Below, in pieces: positions 21,361-32,143 of a stretch of 64,000 nt of DNA. Under the pieces are notes generated by a model. The model was not told the DNA's origin. It did no database searches and saw only the letters and a program-made list of their open reading frames with translations. The position numbers and the translations under genes were made by a program. Origin of the DNA: Bryopsis sp. KO-2023 (Eukaryota; Chlorophyta; Ulvophyceae; Bryopsidales; Bryopsidaceae); assembly GCA_030272585.1 (NCBI GenBank), contig BSYQ01000015.1, positions 930,001-994,000 on the forward strand. The letters run 5' to 3'. Each line of letters opens with the position of its first letter. Position 1 is the stretch's first letter.

Positions 21361-22198
21361 ACTAGGACGATCGGTGAGGCCCATGGGGACTTCGACTTCC
21401 GCACCACTCCGTCCAGGAGCATCCTCGCCACCTCCGATTTCACCACCTGGTTCTCCGCAAAGCTGAACCGGTAGGGATTCTGCCTGATGGGGGGATGATC
21501 TCCGGTGGGAATCTCGTGGTATAAGAGGTTGGTTTGCCCGACTTGATCCGAGGACCAAGCACAGGCATCGGGGTACTGCTGCAGAAGATCCAGCAGTTCC
21601 TTTCTTTGGTGGGGGGTTAGATGGGGACTAATTTTCAGTTCTTCCAATTTTTCTCTAAGTGACACCTTTTCCTCCTTTCTTTCCTTTTCTGTGGCAAACG
21701 TTTTATTTTCTACATCAGAAGTCCCAAGGGGAACCACCCCTGCCCAAATCTGGTTTTCCTGCAGCTGAACTGCTGTCTGTCCCATTTCTTTCAACCCAAA
21801 CTTTTCTTTTCTTTTTCCTTTTTCTTTCTTTTCTCTTCCCAATTCTTTTTCAGCTGCTTCCCCTGCCCTTGAATTTTCCCTTCTTTTCTTTTCTTCTTCT
21901 CCTTTTATCTCTTGTCTCACCAGAATTTCTGCTTCCACTGTTTTACTATGGTTCAAACACTGCATGGCCCATGAGTCTGGCCACAGACTTCTGGCCCTTT
22001 CTACCTCTTGTGTTTGGCGTTGCATTCTCTCTTCCTGCTCCTTGATCCGCCTCCCTGATCGACGCCATTGCTCTTTCCGTCCCCCACGTTTGCCACGTCT
22101 CCTCCTTTTCCTTTTCCTTTTATTTCGTTTTTCTGGACCGACCCACTCCCGCCACCCCTTCAGGTGTCGCCGAAGGAGGACGTCGGTGGCCGGCCCAC

Positions 22199-25100
22199 TC
22201 AAAAATCCGAAGTGGTATAGCTTATCACCTCACTCCCTCCTTTCCCTCCGGTTGCGGCCGTTGCTGCTGGCACTCCTGCTGCAGGCACTCCTTTCGGTCT
22301 CCATGCTTGTGCACTCTCCCGGAAGTAATCCAAAAGCTTTTTGAGCTCCTCCTTTTCTTGTTGTTTTAGTGCCTCCCGCCTCCGCATGTATTCCTCTGTT
22401 GCAGCATTTCTTCTCCCCTGTTTTCCTTCCCTTTGCAGTGTTTCCTCCACACTCCTTTCATCCTCTTTTTGTATTTTCAAATGGTGCCCTCTTCTTGCAT
22501 CCAGTAACTCCATCTCTTGCTGGTGGAGGTGTGAGGCTGCTGCCTCACTCATTCCGTTCTCCCGACGCATGGTGTAGCACTCTTGCAGCACCCTTGCTTG
22601 GTAGTATGTAAGCCGGAGGGTCGGTGGATGTCGACTGGCGGCGTTGGGCTGGTTCGGACCATCATGAGTCGTCCTTGAGTTTGGCTGCAAAAGTTCCCCG
22701 GTAGAAGAGGGTGGTTGGGCTGGTGCAGGACTGGATTCTTCGATGTGGCGGAGGGTCTGATAGACAGAGACGACTGCAGCAGTTGCAGGCGTTACAGATT
22801 GGATGAACTCGATCGGCACGCCACCCATGCGCTGTCCCGCCATGTACGGAGTGAGCTTTTTGAGCCCGTAGTCGATTTCGGTGCCGGTTTTAGCCAACCA
22901 TGGAGTCCCAATGATTAGGGACAAATGCTTGTTCTCCACTACATGGCACGATACCATTTGTTTGCATTGTCCAAGGGCAATAGGTAGAGCGGGGATGTAC
23001 CCTACTGCCTGCCGAGTCTGTCCATTGCAGTCCCGGTAACGCCCTCTTGGTGCCTCCATTAGATGTGTTAATCCCGTTTGTGTTAGGAGTTTTTTGGATA
23101 TCACACAGGCACTCGCTCCGGTGTCAATGATCGCTCCTGGCACTTTGGTTTCCATCACTTTGGCTGTGGCTGTAGTAACTGCATATGAGCTTGTCTTGTC
23201 CACTTCTGCCATGGTGGTAACTGCTGGGACTTTCGCCATAGGCACCCGTAATGCCTTCAACCATGCGTCGATCAACTCCGGGTGGTGCTGACAAAGGTTT
23301 GCTACCGATACTTCTGCAGTCAGTCCTTCCACAAGCTTCTTGGCTTCCGCTGTAGTAAACATGCGCTTCTCCTGTGGCTTCACTGTTGATTTCTTGACCA
23401 TCTTCTTCTTCTTTGCCATGGTATTTCTGGGCGATGGTACTTGCATCGGTCTATGCATCAATGGCGGCATCACAACTGGCTTGGATCCTTGTGGCACATC
23501 TTCTGGCTTCGGCAATCGCTTTGGAATCTCTTCTGGCTCTTTCTTTGATTCAAGGTTTGGCTGCTCTTTCAGTTCCTCCATTACAACATCTTCTGCAGTA
23601 GTTGCTTGCGGTTCTGAGGGTATTGGGCTCGTATCCACAGGAGTCCCTCCATTGCTTCCTTGGGCACTGTCCATTGCTCCATTGTCGACATCCATAGCAG
23701 AGTACAAGATTGATGCCATGACTTCCTCTGGTTCCTTCATGGCTGCTGTCACTGGGTCGGTCTGCTCGAAATCCATAATCAACTGATCTTCCAGTTCTGC
23801 TTGGAAACTCTGCATTCGGTTGGGACAATTTCTTCTGTAATGTCCAAGGTCTAAGCAATGCCAACACGTGACTTCGCTCATGTCTATCCTTCCACTCCTT
23901 CTCCTCCATTCATTTCCTCTGTTCCTTCCCCGGCCTCTTTCTCCATTGGTAAGTATTCCATTCGCTCCAGCGTCTTCGGTAATGCCATGGCTCACCCCTG
24001 CCAGCTCGGGTTCTTCCGATTGTCGCATATCTGCTACCCTTTCTGTCAAGGCGGAGATCATCCTCCTGAGTTCGCTATACTGCCGCCCAGATATTCTCAC
24101 TTGCTGCTCCACTCCTCGAAGTCTTGAATCCGTCACAATTTTGTGATCACGCATTTCCTTCCTTAGGCTGTTAATTTGCCCATTTACTCTCCGATCCATA
24201 ACGCCCACTTCTGCCAAAACAGGCTCCAATGCTGCATGCTCCTGCAGTTCTCCCATCAGTTCGGTTGCTGGGACCGTCACTTCCTTCTGGGTGGAACTGG
24301 GGTCCACTTGTCTCTTCTCAACTTGTCTGGCTCTGGCACTGACTCCCTCCAAAGTATCCTCCATGGGTGCATGAAGTATGGGTGTCAACTCCCCCTGAGC
24401 TCCATCCTTGTTCGATCGAAGTAAGGACCCATCTGCCACGGCTGGATTGCCTGGTACTCTGTTCGCTTCCACTTGTTGCTGCCCTTGGGATGGCAAGGAT
24501 GTATACTCGTCCACTGTTTCATCACCCTTCCGGCTTTGCTCCAAGGTATGGGCTACTAGTGTTGCTGGGGCATCTCCAAACCGGGCCAGCATGTCCGTTT
24601 GCAACTTCTGCCACGTCCTCAATGGGTTTGGCACTCCTTCCTCAAGGGCTGGATGTCTGGATATCCAATTGTCAACCCATGACCGAGCCTCCCCGGCTGT
24701 ATAGCGGACCAGTCTCTCTATCCTCTCGTCTTCGTGTGGCTGCACTGCTGGGGGTACATTCCAGCCAGAGCCTTCAGCGAGGATCCCATAGGAACGTAAC
24801 CAGGTGGCCACATCTTCTGCCTCTGCACCCGTAAATGCGGGTAAATGACTGTTAGTCAACCGATTAGGAAGTCCTTCTGCTGGATGTATCATGGCGCCGC
24901 CACTGCCTGGAGTCGGTGGACAAACTGGTGGTGGAACAGGAGGTCTTGGTGGAACGGGTGGAACAACTGGACCAGGTGGCACATTTGGAGGAATCTGGGG
25001 GAGACTGGCAGCAAAGGCAAATGGGTTCAGTGGTGGATGTACTGGGGGCACAGGCTCTTCCTCGAAACTAGAGGATGTCTCCCTCTTGTCTCTTTCCCCT

Positions 25101-25780
25101 TCAGGTTTGTCTTCGTCGGAACTGGAACTCGAGGGCTCGTTGGTAGCGCCTCCATTTCCTCCGTTCCCTGCAGCAACACTGCTCTCTTCTTCCTCTTCTT
25201 GTTTGACTTCTTCCTTAACCACAACTTCTGGCTCAACAAAGGCTTCCTCCTCTTCTTTGGTCACTCGTCTTGCTTCGTCTTCTTCTTTTACTTCTTCCGC
25301 AAGCACTTCTTCTTCCTCTTGGACAACCTCGGCTTCTCCTTGGTCAGTAACGCCAACGAGGTTTCCTTCTTGTACCTCCCTTCCAGTGGGGTCAACACTT
25401 GCTTGCTCTTCTTCTTCTTTAACGACAGCAACCACTTCGTCGTCTACCTCTGCCCTCGTAACCTCGTCTCCAGCAGCTCTGTCTTCTTGTCTTGCTTCAC
25501 GTTCTTCAGGAACACTCTCGACCATCACAACCTCTTTCTCGTCAACCTCGTTCACTTCCTCGTTGTCCCAGCCGCCAAGAAAGTCTTCCTTCAACACCCC
25601 TTCGTCGTCAACAAGACCAGCCTCAGAAAAAGCACCAACACTTCCTTGTGCCTCAGAGACCTCAACGTTCACTCCTTCTGCACCACCAAGGCCTTCTTCC
25701 TCGTTTGGTTCTTCTTCCTCGTTCACTTTTTCCGTCAAGATCTTCTTTTTCTTCAGCGCCGCCACAGATCTGAGTGGCAA
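22199..25780 (-). CDS. Gag-protease of element A (duplicate copy, fossil)
   Basis: An 1,193-codon frame with the same protein layout as 50347-53928: acidic N-terminus, Pro-rich linker, capsid-like region, CCHC zinc knuckle (CWHCLDLGHYRRNC) and retropepsin with IIDTGASACVIS. See the other copy for detail. Confidence 0.85.
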   Translation of the reverse strand: MPLRSVAALKKKKILTEKVNEEEEPNEEEGLGGAEGVNVEVSEAQGSVGAFSEAGLVDDEGVLKEDFLGGWDNEEVNEVDEKEVVMVESVPEEREARQEDRAAGDEVTRAEVDDEVVAVVKEEEEQASVDPTGREVQEGNLVGVTDQGEAEVVQEEEEVLAEEVKEEDEARRVTKEEEEAFVEPEVVVKEEVKQEEEEESSVAAGNGGNGGATNEPSSSSSDEDKPEGERDKRETSSSFEEEPVPPVHPPLNPFAFAASLPQIPPNVPPGPVVPPVPPRPPVPPPVCPPTPGSGGAMIHPAEGLPNRLTNSHLPAFTGAEAEDVATWLRSYGILAEGSGWNVPPAVQPHEDERIERLVRYTAGEARSWVDNWISRHPALEEGVPNPLRTWQKLQTDMLARFGDAPATLVAHTLEQSRKGDETVDEYTSLPSQGQQQVEANRVPGNPAVADGSLLRSNKDGAQGELTPILHAPMEDTLEGVSARARQVEKRQVDPSSTQKEVTVPATELMGELQEHAALEPVLAEVGVMDRRVNGQINSLRKEMRDHKIVTDSRLRGVEQQVRISGRQYSELRRMISALTERVADMRQSEEPELAGVSHGITEDAGANGILTNGERGRGRNRGNEWRRRSGRIDMSEVTCWHCLDLGHYRRNCPNRMQSFQAELEDQLIMDFEQTDPVTAAMKEPEEVMASILYSAMDVDNGAMDSAQGSNGGTPVDTSPIPSEPQATTAEDVVMEELKEQPNLESKKEPEEIPKRLPKPEDVPQGSKPVVMPPLMHRPMQVPSPRNTMAKKKKMVKKSTVKPQEKRMFTTAEAKKLVEGLTAEVSVANLCQHHPELIDAWLKALRVPMAKVPAVTTMAEVDKTSSYAVTTATAKVMETKVPGAIIDTGASACVISKKLLTQTGLTHLMEAPRGRYRDCNGQTRQAVGYIPALPIALGQCKQMVSCHVVENKHLSLIIGTPWLAKTGTEIDYGLKKLTPYMAGQRMGGVPIEFIQSVTPATAAVVSVYQTLRHIEESSPAPAQPPSSTGELLQPNSRTTHDGPNQPNAASRHPPTLRLTYYQARVLQECYTMRRENGMSEAAASHLHQQEMELLDARRGHHLKIQKEDERSVEETLQREGKQGRRNAATEEYMRRREALKQQEKEELKKLLDYFRESAQAWRPKGVPAAGVPAATAATGGKGGSEVISYTTSDF

Positions 25781-26231
25781 GTCTCCCTTCTGGTCGTGAT
25801 CCTTCTCTTTTACCCTCTGTTCTCCTCCAAACCTCGGATAAGTACTGCCCTTGCTTCTTTTTCCACCTTATGCAGTTCGTCACTCTTTCTTGTATTTGTT
25901 CTCGACCTTGCTGCAGCCCAAACAAGACAAAAGCGACCCAACAGCAGTTCTGACCCAACCTTAGGTTAAGATCCCACAAGATCCCGAAACCCACAAAGCT
26001 TTTTCGCCTTCTCTTTACCCTTGTGAGCGACCCAAGCTCGCCCTTGTACCCTTTTGAAACGTATCCACCCCTGTGGGTCCTTCTCTTCACTTTTGCAAGA
26101 GCTTACTCCGCTTCTTTTCTCACTCTCAGGTCTTGCTCGTCCAGACTGCCCACTTATAACGACTGCCAGAGCCGTAGTGCACGTCCGCTGCAGCACAGCT
26201 AAAAAGTGTGCGCGCCTGGGCTCCGAAACCA

Positions 26232-26843
26232 ACAAATTGCGTCGCCTTGACCGCTGGGGTCACCCCTGCAGCCTGACTGAACGGTTGTGGTGGAGTTTCT
26301 GCAGAACTGGAACGGCCGAAGTGGGGACAGCCCCTCTTGAACTTGATCACACGGCCTTTGCAAGGCACTTTACTCAGGTCTCTTCTCAAAAGCTTTCTTA
26401 CAACAATCAAAAAGGTCCACACTCGAACAAAACACAAGAACCTAACCCAGAAGATCCGCACCAAGAAGAAGTCAGAAGTCCCTCCAATACCCTAAGATCA
26501 GCCACTTAAATAGGCTCTAGACTGACTCATCCCTGTCCCATTGATCGTCCATGATCCCAATCCCCGAGTAGACAACCCAAGCTATCAAACCCATCTGATC
26601 CTTCAAAAGTATCCCTAGTCTATTCATACAGCACCACTTCCTAGGACTGTCCAACCTAGTCACAGCTGTAGCCAAATTGCTACCTCTAAACTGTGGCGGA
26701 ACTGCTATGGCAGAACTGCCCCGGGGTGACTGCTAACCCTACGTAATCCGTCTGGGACTGCCTCAAGCAGCATTCCCTCCCCTGATATCACTCTAGCCCT
26801 GGAGGTGACAAAATTGGTCGAGGCGACGTGGTTTGGGGTTACA
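26232..26843 (-). repeat. 5' LTR of element A (duplicate copy)
   Basis: 612 bp, the same as 54380-54991. The primer-binding site is at 26219-26231. A TATTTAAG box on the minus strand lies near 26505. Confidence 0.9.
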
Positions 26844-26989
26844 AGTGTGTTCAAAATCCCTCGGTGGCGGTGGCCGAAGCTTGTGCTTTGCTTGGAACGG
26901 TGGTTTCTTTTTAGTGATTCGATTTCTTATGAATGAGAGGGGGTGATCTCGTTTTTTCCTTTTGAATGACGATCATTGTTGTGGATACG
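26844..26989 (+). other. Unique sequence between two LTR insertions; possible LINE ORF1 tail
   Basis: 146 bp that belongs to no LTR element. It may be the continuation of the LINE ORF1 broken at 20052, reading about 33 codons to TGA at 26946-26948. It ends with GATACG, the left target duplication of element E, and the sequence resumes at 62765. Confidence 0.4.
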
Positions 26990-27457
26990 TGTAACCCCAA
27001 ACCACGTCGCCTTAAACCGATTTGGTCACCTCCACAGGAGGAGTGCTGCCACAGAACTGGGACTGTGGCAGCAGTGCAGTAATGATTGTGGTGAAGGAGC
27101 AGTCCTGCCACAGCAGGGTTTTTTATAATGATTTGTCAAGGTTTCTAAGGGCAGTTGGGTAGTAGTTAGACCGTCCATTTGTTAGGTTCAATAAGGGTTA
27201 GTAAGGGTTATTATAGGTCAAAGAGGTAGCTAGGTTGTAGCTGAAGTCCATTGGGGCTGAAGCTACAGTTTTTGTATTTATAAAGCACCTCTGAACATAT
27301 TCGATGTAAGCTCTCTTTTTGTTTGAGCCTTTGTCTTCTCCTATCCGACCTTTGCACACTACCACGTTCAACCACGAGCCCTTAGGCTCTTTTCCGTTCT
27401 CCCCACGATCAGTCCCTCCGCAGGGGTGACCTAATAGGGAGAGACGACGTTATTTGG
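26990..27457 (+). repeat. 5' LTR of element E
   Basis: 468 bp, starting TGTAACCCCAAACCACGTCG and ending GACGTTATTTGG against the primer-binding site. A TATA box (TATTTATAAAG) lies at about 27275-27285, followed by a CT-rich stretch suited to a transcription start. Confidence 0.9.
27275..27285 (+). promoter_or_regulatory. TATA box in the LTR of element E
   Basis: TATTTATAAAG, also present in the 3' LTR at 62574-62584. Its position about 290 nt into the LTR fits a U3/R border shortly downstream. Confidence 0.5.
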
Positions 27458-27470
27458 TGGTTTCGGAGCC
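27458..27470 (+). promoter_or_regulatory. tRNA primer-binding site of element E
   Basis: TGGTTTCGGAGCC, complementary to a tRNA 3' end GGCUCCGAAACCA. Its last two bases belong to the CCTAGG target of element A. Confidence 0.75.
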
Positions 27471-27474
27471 TAGG

Positions 27475-28094
27475 TGTAACCAACAAATTGCGTCGCCTTG
27501 ACCGCTGGGGTCACCCCTGCAGCCTGACTGAACGGTTGTGGTGGAGTTTCTGCAGAACTGGAACGGCCGAAGTGGGGACAGCCCCTCTTGAACTTGATCA
27601 CACGGCCTTTGCAAGGCACTTTACTCAGGTCTCTTCTCAAAAGCTTTCTTACAACAATCAAAAAGGTCCACACTCGAACAAAACACAAGAACCTAACCCA
27701 GAAGATCCGCACCAAGAAGAAGTCAGAAGTCCCTCCAATACCCTAAGATCAGCCACTTAAATAGGCTCTAGACTGACTCATCCCTGTCCCATTGATCGTC
27801 CATGATCCCAATCCCCGAGTAGACAACCCAAGCTATCAAACCCATCTGATCCTTCAAAAGTATCCCTAGTCTATTCATACAGCACCACTTCCTAGGACTG
27901 TCCAACCTAGTCACAGCTGTAGCCAAATTGCTACCTCTAAACTGTGGCGGAACTGCTATGGCAGAACTGCCCCGGGGTGACTGCTAACCCTACGTAATCC
28001 GTCTGGGACTGCCTCAAGCAGCATTCCCTCCCCTGATATCACTCTAGCCCTGGAGGTGACAAAATTGGTCGAGGCGACGTGGTTTGGGGTTACA
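27475..28094 (-). repeat. 3' LTR of element A
   Basis: 620 bp, 8 nt longer than its 5' partner: on the minus strand it ends TTTGT-TGGTTACA, while the 5' LTR ends TTTGT and then runs into the primer site. The 9 nt before it (28095-28103) read GGTTACAGC on the minus strand, after a purine tract GGGAGGAGGGGAGT. Confidence 0.9.
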
Positions 28095-28103
28095 GCTGTA
28101 ACC

Positions 28104-29553
28104 ACTCCCCTCCTCCCTTGACTTTTGTCCCCAAAAGTTAAACTCAACCTCCCCCACTGAACTTCTTCTGTCCCTGGTCTTTAGTTGTTAGCTAGTTGTT
28201 CCTAGAACTTTTCCAAAAAGTATCAACAAGAAAATCTTTCTCTTAACTGCCTGACTGGCTACTATGTCTGTAGACGTAGTGCTCAGAAACACAAAACAAG
28301 TGCCCATTGTTACTGCAGATCCATTTTATTTTTAATTTCCACAGCAAAACTGTTCAAGGACATCAAAATGTAAACTAACAATGTTGTTCCTCAAACAGGT
28401 CCCCCCTTTTTTTTCTTTTTAATCACAGCCATCAGCTGTTCTTTAAACCCAGCAGGACTGTTCAAAGAGCACTCGAATGTAAACCAGTGGTGCTGCACTT
28501 CAATCAGTTCCCCCCCCTTTTTTTTTCCTCATAGCTAACAGCTGTTCTTTCACCCCTATAGGTCAAAGTGACCAGTTTGTCCTTGTTTGTCCCTTGTTTA
28601 CCCCCCCTTTTCTTCCCCAGGTCTCTATTGAGCTCAAAAAGTATCAAACGGAAAGTTCTTTTCTTTATCGACTGACTGAATACTATTCCTGCAGAAATAG
28701 TACCCAAGAACAAAATAGAACCAAAAACAAAATAAAAACCCACCCACTGCTGCTGCAGAAATACAGCAATACCAAACAAAACAACAATACAAAACAAAAC
28801 AAAACCAGAAAATACCATATTGTATTTCGCGATCCATCCGTACCACTAGTCAATCGGTCTCCGAATGGTATGGTCGTCCTTTCCTTAGTTGAACGCCCGG
28901 CTTCTGTAGAAGTTCTGCCACTTCATTTCTTTCCCCTTTTTCCGCTGTTTTGTTTTCTCCCAAGCTCTCAACAGTATATGCTGCCGTAGTGGATGAAGTC
29001 CCTTAGGCGCTTTCTCTCTCTCATGCTGCCGTAATGGATATAGTTCCTTAGGCGCTTTCTGACTCTCTCTGCAGTTATGGCACGTCTGCCACACTTGCTC
29101 TTCCTCTTTTGATATATAACTCTTGCTGCAGTGCAGCTGCTGCACTCCTCTGGCTCAATCCTCTCCCGCCGATGTGCGCATTCTGTCTGTGGATATCTCG
29201 AACCACAGACTATCGTTGTTCCTCATTTGGCACCTGTCGCCATTCTCTTTCTCTGCTCAAGTACTTGAGTGGGTGAGCATCTCCTGCTACCCTTCAATAT
29301 CGTCGACTTCTTCTGTGCACTTTTGCCTCAGCTTGTCTCCCAGCAGGCAAATCCTTTCTTTCCAAATATTTCATTTGATCCTTATCCATCCATTGATCCA
29401 CTTTTTCCCCCTTGATCTTTTGCAACAACAATGGTAGGCAAGAAATATGCAAAAACCTCACAAAATTCAAGTGTCCCCTACCACTGTTGAGTACTTCCAT
29501 TGGGACAACAATGGTTGCACCTTGTCAGCTCTGATCTGGGGTTCCATAGTAAA
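28104..29553 (-). pseudogene. Degraded integrase end and non-coding tail of element A
   Basis: 28820-29500 resembles, in pieces, the integrase start of element B (about 34950-35650), including the zinc-binding region. 28104-28800 is non-coding with repeated CCCCCTTTTTTT tracts and GCAGTAA/CAGAAAT phrases. A 40-bp segment with TGCTGCCGTA is duplicated at about 28980 and 29025. Not able to give a full protein. Confidence 0.6.
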
Positions 29554-30733
29554 TCATGGACGAAGCGCTGTGGAACCACTGACTATTGGATGGTCCAGCG
29601 GAACTGGAAGCCTTGTCAGTGCATCCGCATTTGCGTTACTCTTCCCAGCGCGGAACTCAATCGTAAAATCAAACTCTTGTAGGCGGAGTGCCCACCTCAT
29701 CAGTTTCCCCGTCAGTTTGGTACCCGTCATCAACCATTGTAAGGCTCTTTGATCAGTCTGCAGCACAAATTCCGTTCCGTAGATGTATGGCCGAAATAAG
29801 GTGCAAGCCCACACCACTGCTAGGCACTCCCCTTCCACTGCAGAATAATTCCTCTCAGCAGGATTGAGTCTTTTGCTGGCATAAGCCACCACATGCTCTC
29901 TCCCTTGCTCATCCTTTTGACAGAGTACTGCCCCCACAGCCTGGCTGCTCCAGTCTGTTTGCAGAATGTATGGTTGGTGTGGCTGTGGTGGAGCCAGGAC
30001 TGGTTGATCGGTAATGCTTTTCTTCAGCCTCTCAAATGCTTGTTGGTGGCGTTCCCTCCATTCAAATGGCACATCCTTCTTCAACAACTCCGTCAGAGGT
30101 GCAGCGATCCTTGCATAGTCGCGCACAAATCTCCTGTAGTAAGAAGTAAGGCCCAGGAAGGACCGCAGAGTAGACACATCCACCGGTGGCTCCTGCATCT
30201 CCACTGTGGCGACCTTCTTTGGATTCATCTTTATTTCCCCTTTTCCCACGATGTGGCCCAAATAGAGTAGCTCCTCAAACCCGAAGTCCGATTTCCTCGG
30301 GCTGATCCTCAGGTTGGCCTCCTTCAGCCGCTGCAGCACCTCTGCCAAGATCTCCTGATGCTTTTCCCAAGTCTCCGCATAGATGATAATATCATCCAAG
30401 TACACAATCACCCCCTTCCACAGCATAGGTCCCAGTACCTCGTTCATCATCCTTTGGAAGGTCGCTGGGGCGTTACTGAGCCCGAAGGGCATCACCACGA
30501 ACTCATACAGCCCCTCCTGTGTGATGAAGGCCGTTTTCTCCGCGGAGGCAGTGCTCATCCTGACCTGCCAATACCCTGATCTCAAATCCAGCGCGGTAAA
30601 GAATTTGGCCTCCGAAAATTGGTTGATCGCATCCTCTATCCTCGGGAGAGGAAAGCTATCTCGGGTGGTCACCTTGTTAAGCTTGCGGTAATCAACGCAG
30701 AACCGCACCGATCCATCCGGCTTTGGCACTAGG
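29554..30733 (-). CDS. Reverse transcriptase-RNase H part of element A (fossil)
   Basis: Open minus-strand block with typical Ty3/gypsy motifs: CVDYRKLNKVTTRDSFPLP, FTALDLRSGYWQ, the catalytic VIVYLDDIIIY, the thumb/connection LRSFLGLTSYYRRFVRDY, and RNase H with ILQTDWSSQAVGAVL and NADALTRLPV. It copies the element RNA into DNA and degrades the RNA strand. Element B is inserted at its upstream end, at ACTAGG. About 96-97% similar by eye to the same domain in B. Confidence 0.85.
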
Positions 30734-31271
30734 TGTAACCACAAATAGGGTAACCTTGACCGCTGGGGTCACCCCTGCAGCCGTACTTAACGGTTGTGAT
30801 GGCGTTTCTGCAGAACGGGAACGGCGGAAGTGGGGACAGCCCCTCTTGTACTTGATCACACGGCCTTTGCAAGGCACCTTACTCAGGACTCTTCACACAA
30901 GCTTTCTTACAACAATCAATAAAGGGTCCAAACCCGAATAAACACAAAAGCCTCACCCAGAATATCCAATAACCTAAGATCAGCCATTAAATAGGCTGCC
31001 GCCTGACTCACCCTAGTCCCACTGATCACCTAGGATCCCACCTACTGATGGGGACTACCTAACCTATCAAGCCTAGCTGATCTTCCTAACCTCCCTCAAT
31101 CCCTTCCCTTAGTCTCTACCCCTAGGACCGTCCAACCTCGTCATTTCCGCAGCTGGACTGCTACTTCCAGACTGTGGCTGGACTGTCCTAACTACCCCTC
31201 CTCTACCCGATAGCACTCTGGCCTTGACCAGTGTGACGAAAACGGTGGAGGCGACGTGGTTTGGGGTTACA
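30734..31271 (-). repeat. 3' LTR of element B
   Basis: 538 bp, 7 nt longer than the 5' LTR: it ends TATTTGT-GGTTACA on the minus strand. Preceded (31272-31280) by GGTTACAGC after a GGGAGGAGGGGAGT purine tract. Confidence 0.9.
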
Positions 31272-32143
31272 GCTGTAACCACTCCCCTCCTCCCTGAACT
31301 TTTGTCCCCAAAAGTTTTAACATCCCCTCCCCTCTTTTCTGAACTGTTTCTGTGTCTAGACTTCCATTTTCAAGATAACTGGGGTCAGAACTGTTGGAGA
31401 AGTGGTGAATAGAAAGACCTAACTGCCTATTCAACCACTAAGTCCACAGATGCAGTGTCCCCAGTACTACAGAACAAGTGCTAAGTGTCAGTATGTTGGG
31501 ATCCAAAATAAAAGTTTTTTTTTTTTTTTTTTTCAATTATCACTTTCTGCACAACAGGAAAAATGTCTGTTAACCTTGATAACACAAGCACAACACAATC
31601 CACAGCTGTTCTGTCAGCTTGTTCACTTCATCCCTAGAAATACTGAGCAACCTGCCTTCTCAACCAGTAGGCTTGTTCTCTTTTTTTTTTTTTTTTTCTC
31701 AGGTCCAATAACCAGAGGTTTCTGTTTGTTTATTCCCCCCCCCCCCCCCCCTTTTTTTCATGCCTTCCCCCAAAAAGATACCTAACCCATCAGACACCCA
31801 CTCCTGCCACAGTGTTTTACTGCCTGCCCACTTCAGCAGCAGACAGTCTGATCTCTAACCCTCATAGCAACTTGAAATCATGTATCAAAAAGATTTAAGA
31901 AAGAACCCTGACCTCTGAACTCTTATTCCCTCTTCCTCACTTCCTTTTCTTTTCCATTCTTACTGGTCCAATCCAGTTCAGCTACTACTTTTCTTTGAGA
32001 AGGCTGTCTCTATAGCCATTCTCATGAAAACCAATAAAACAAAAACAAATAAAAACAATAAAAACAAAAACAAACAGTCACCCCTCCCCCATTTTCCTTC
32101 CTTTTCCTTTTTTTTTTTTTTTCCTTTTCACCTTCCCCCCTTT

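Larger units (their letters stand above)
20053..26843 (-). mobile_element. Duplicate fragment of nested elements B and A
   Basis: 20053-21968 matches 42115-44030 and 21963-26843 matches 50111-54991, with no length difference; I noticed only three substitutions. It contains the Gag start and 5' LTR of element B, then the part of element A from its reverse-transcriptase start through Gag to its 5' LTR. It lacks element C, and CATGGC occurs once here (21963-21968), so it is the empty site for C. The left edge joins LINE ORF1 inside B's Gag. The right edge (26843) is followed by AGTGTG, not by the CCTAGG that flanks the other A copy. It is broken: both A and B lack their left parts. Confidence 0.85.

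Noticed and set aside
24845-25969. Long plus-strand frames (374 and 302 codons) opposite the Gag of element A, repeated at 52993-54117
   Set aside because: Antisense shadows: the acidic and Pro-rich codons of Gag leave the other strand free of stops. The products are Ser/Thr- or Phe-rich without domains.
27475-28094. TGTAAC...GTTACA ends read as terminal inverted repeats of DNA transposons
   Set aside because: The same sequences pair up as LTRs flanking a primer site, Gag-Pol genes and a purine tract, with 6-bp duplications outside.
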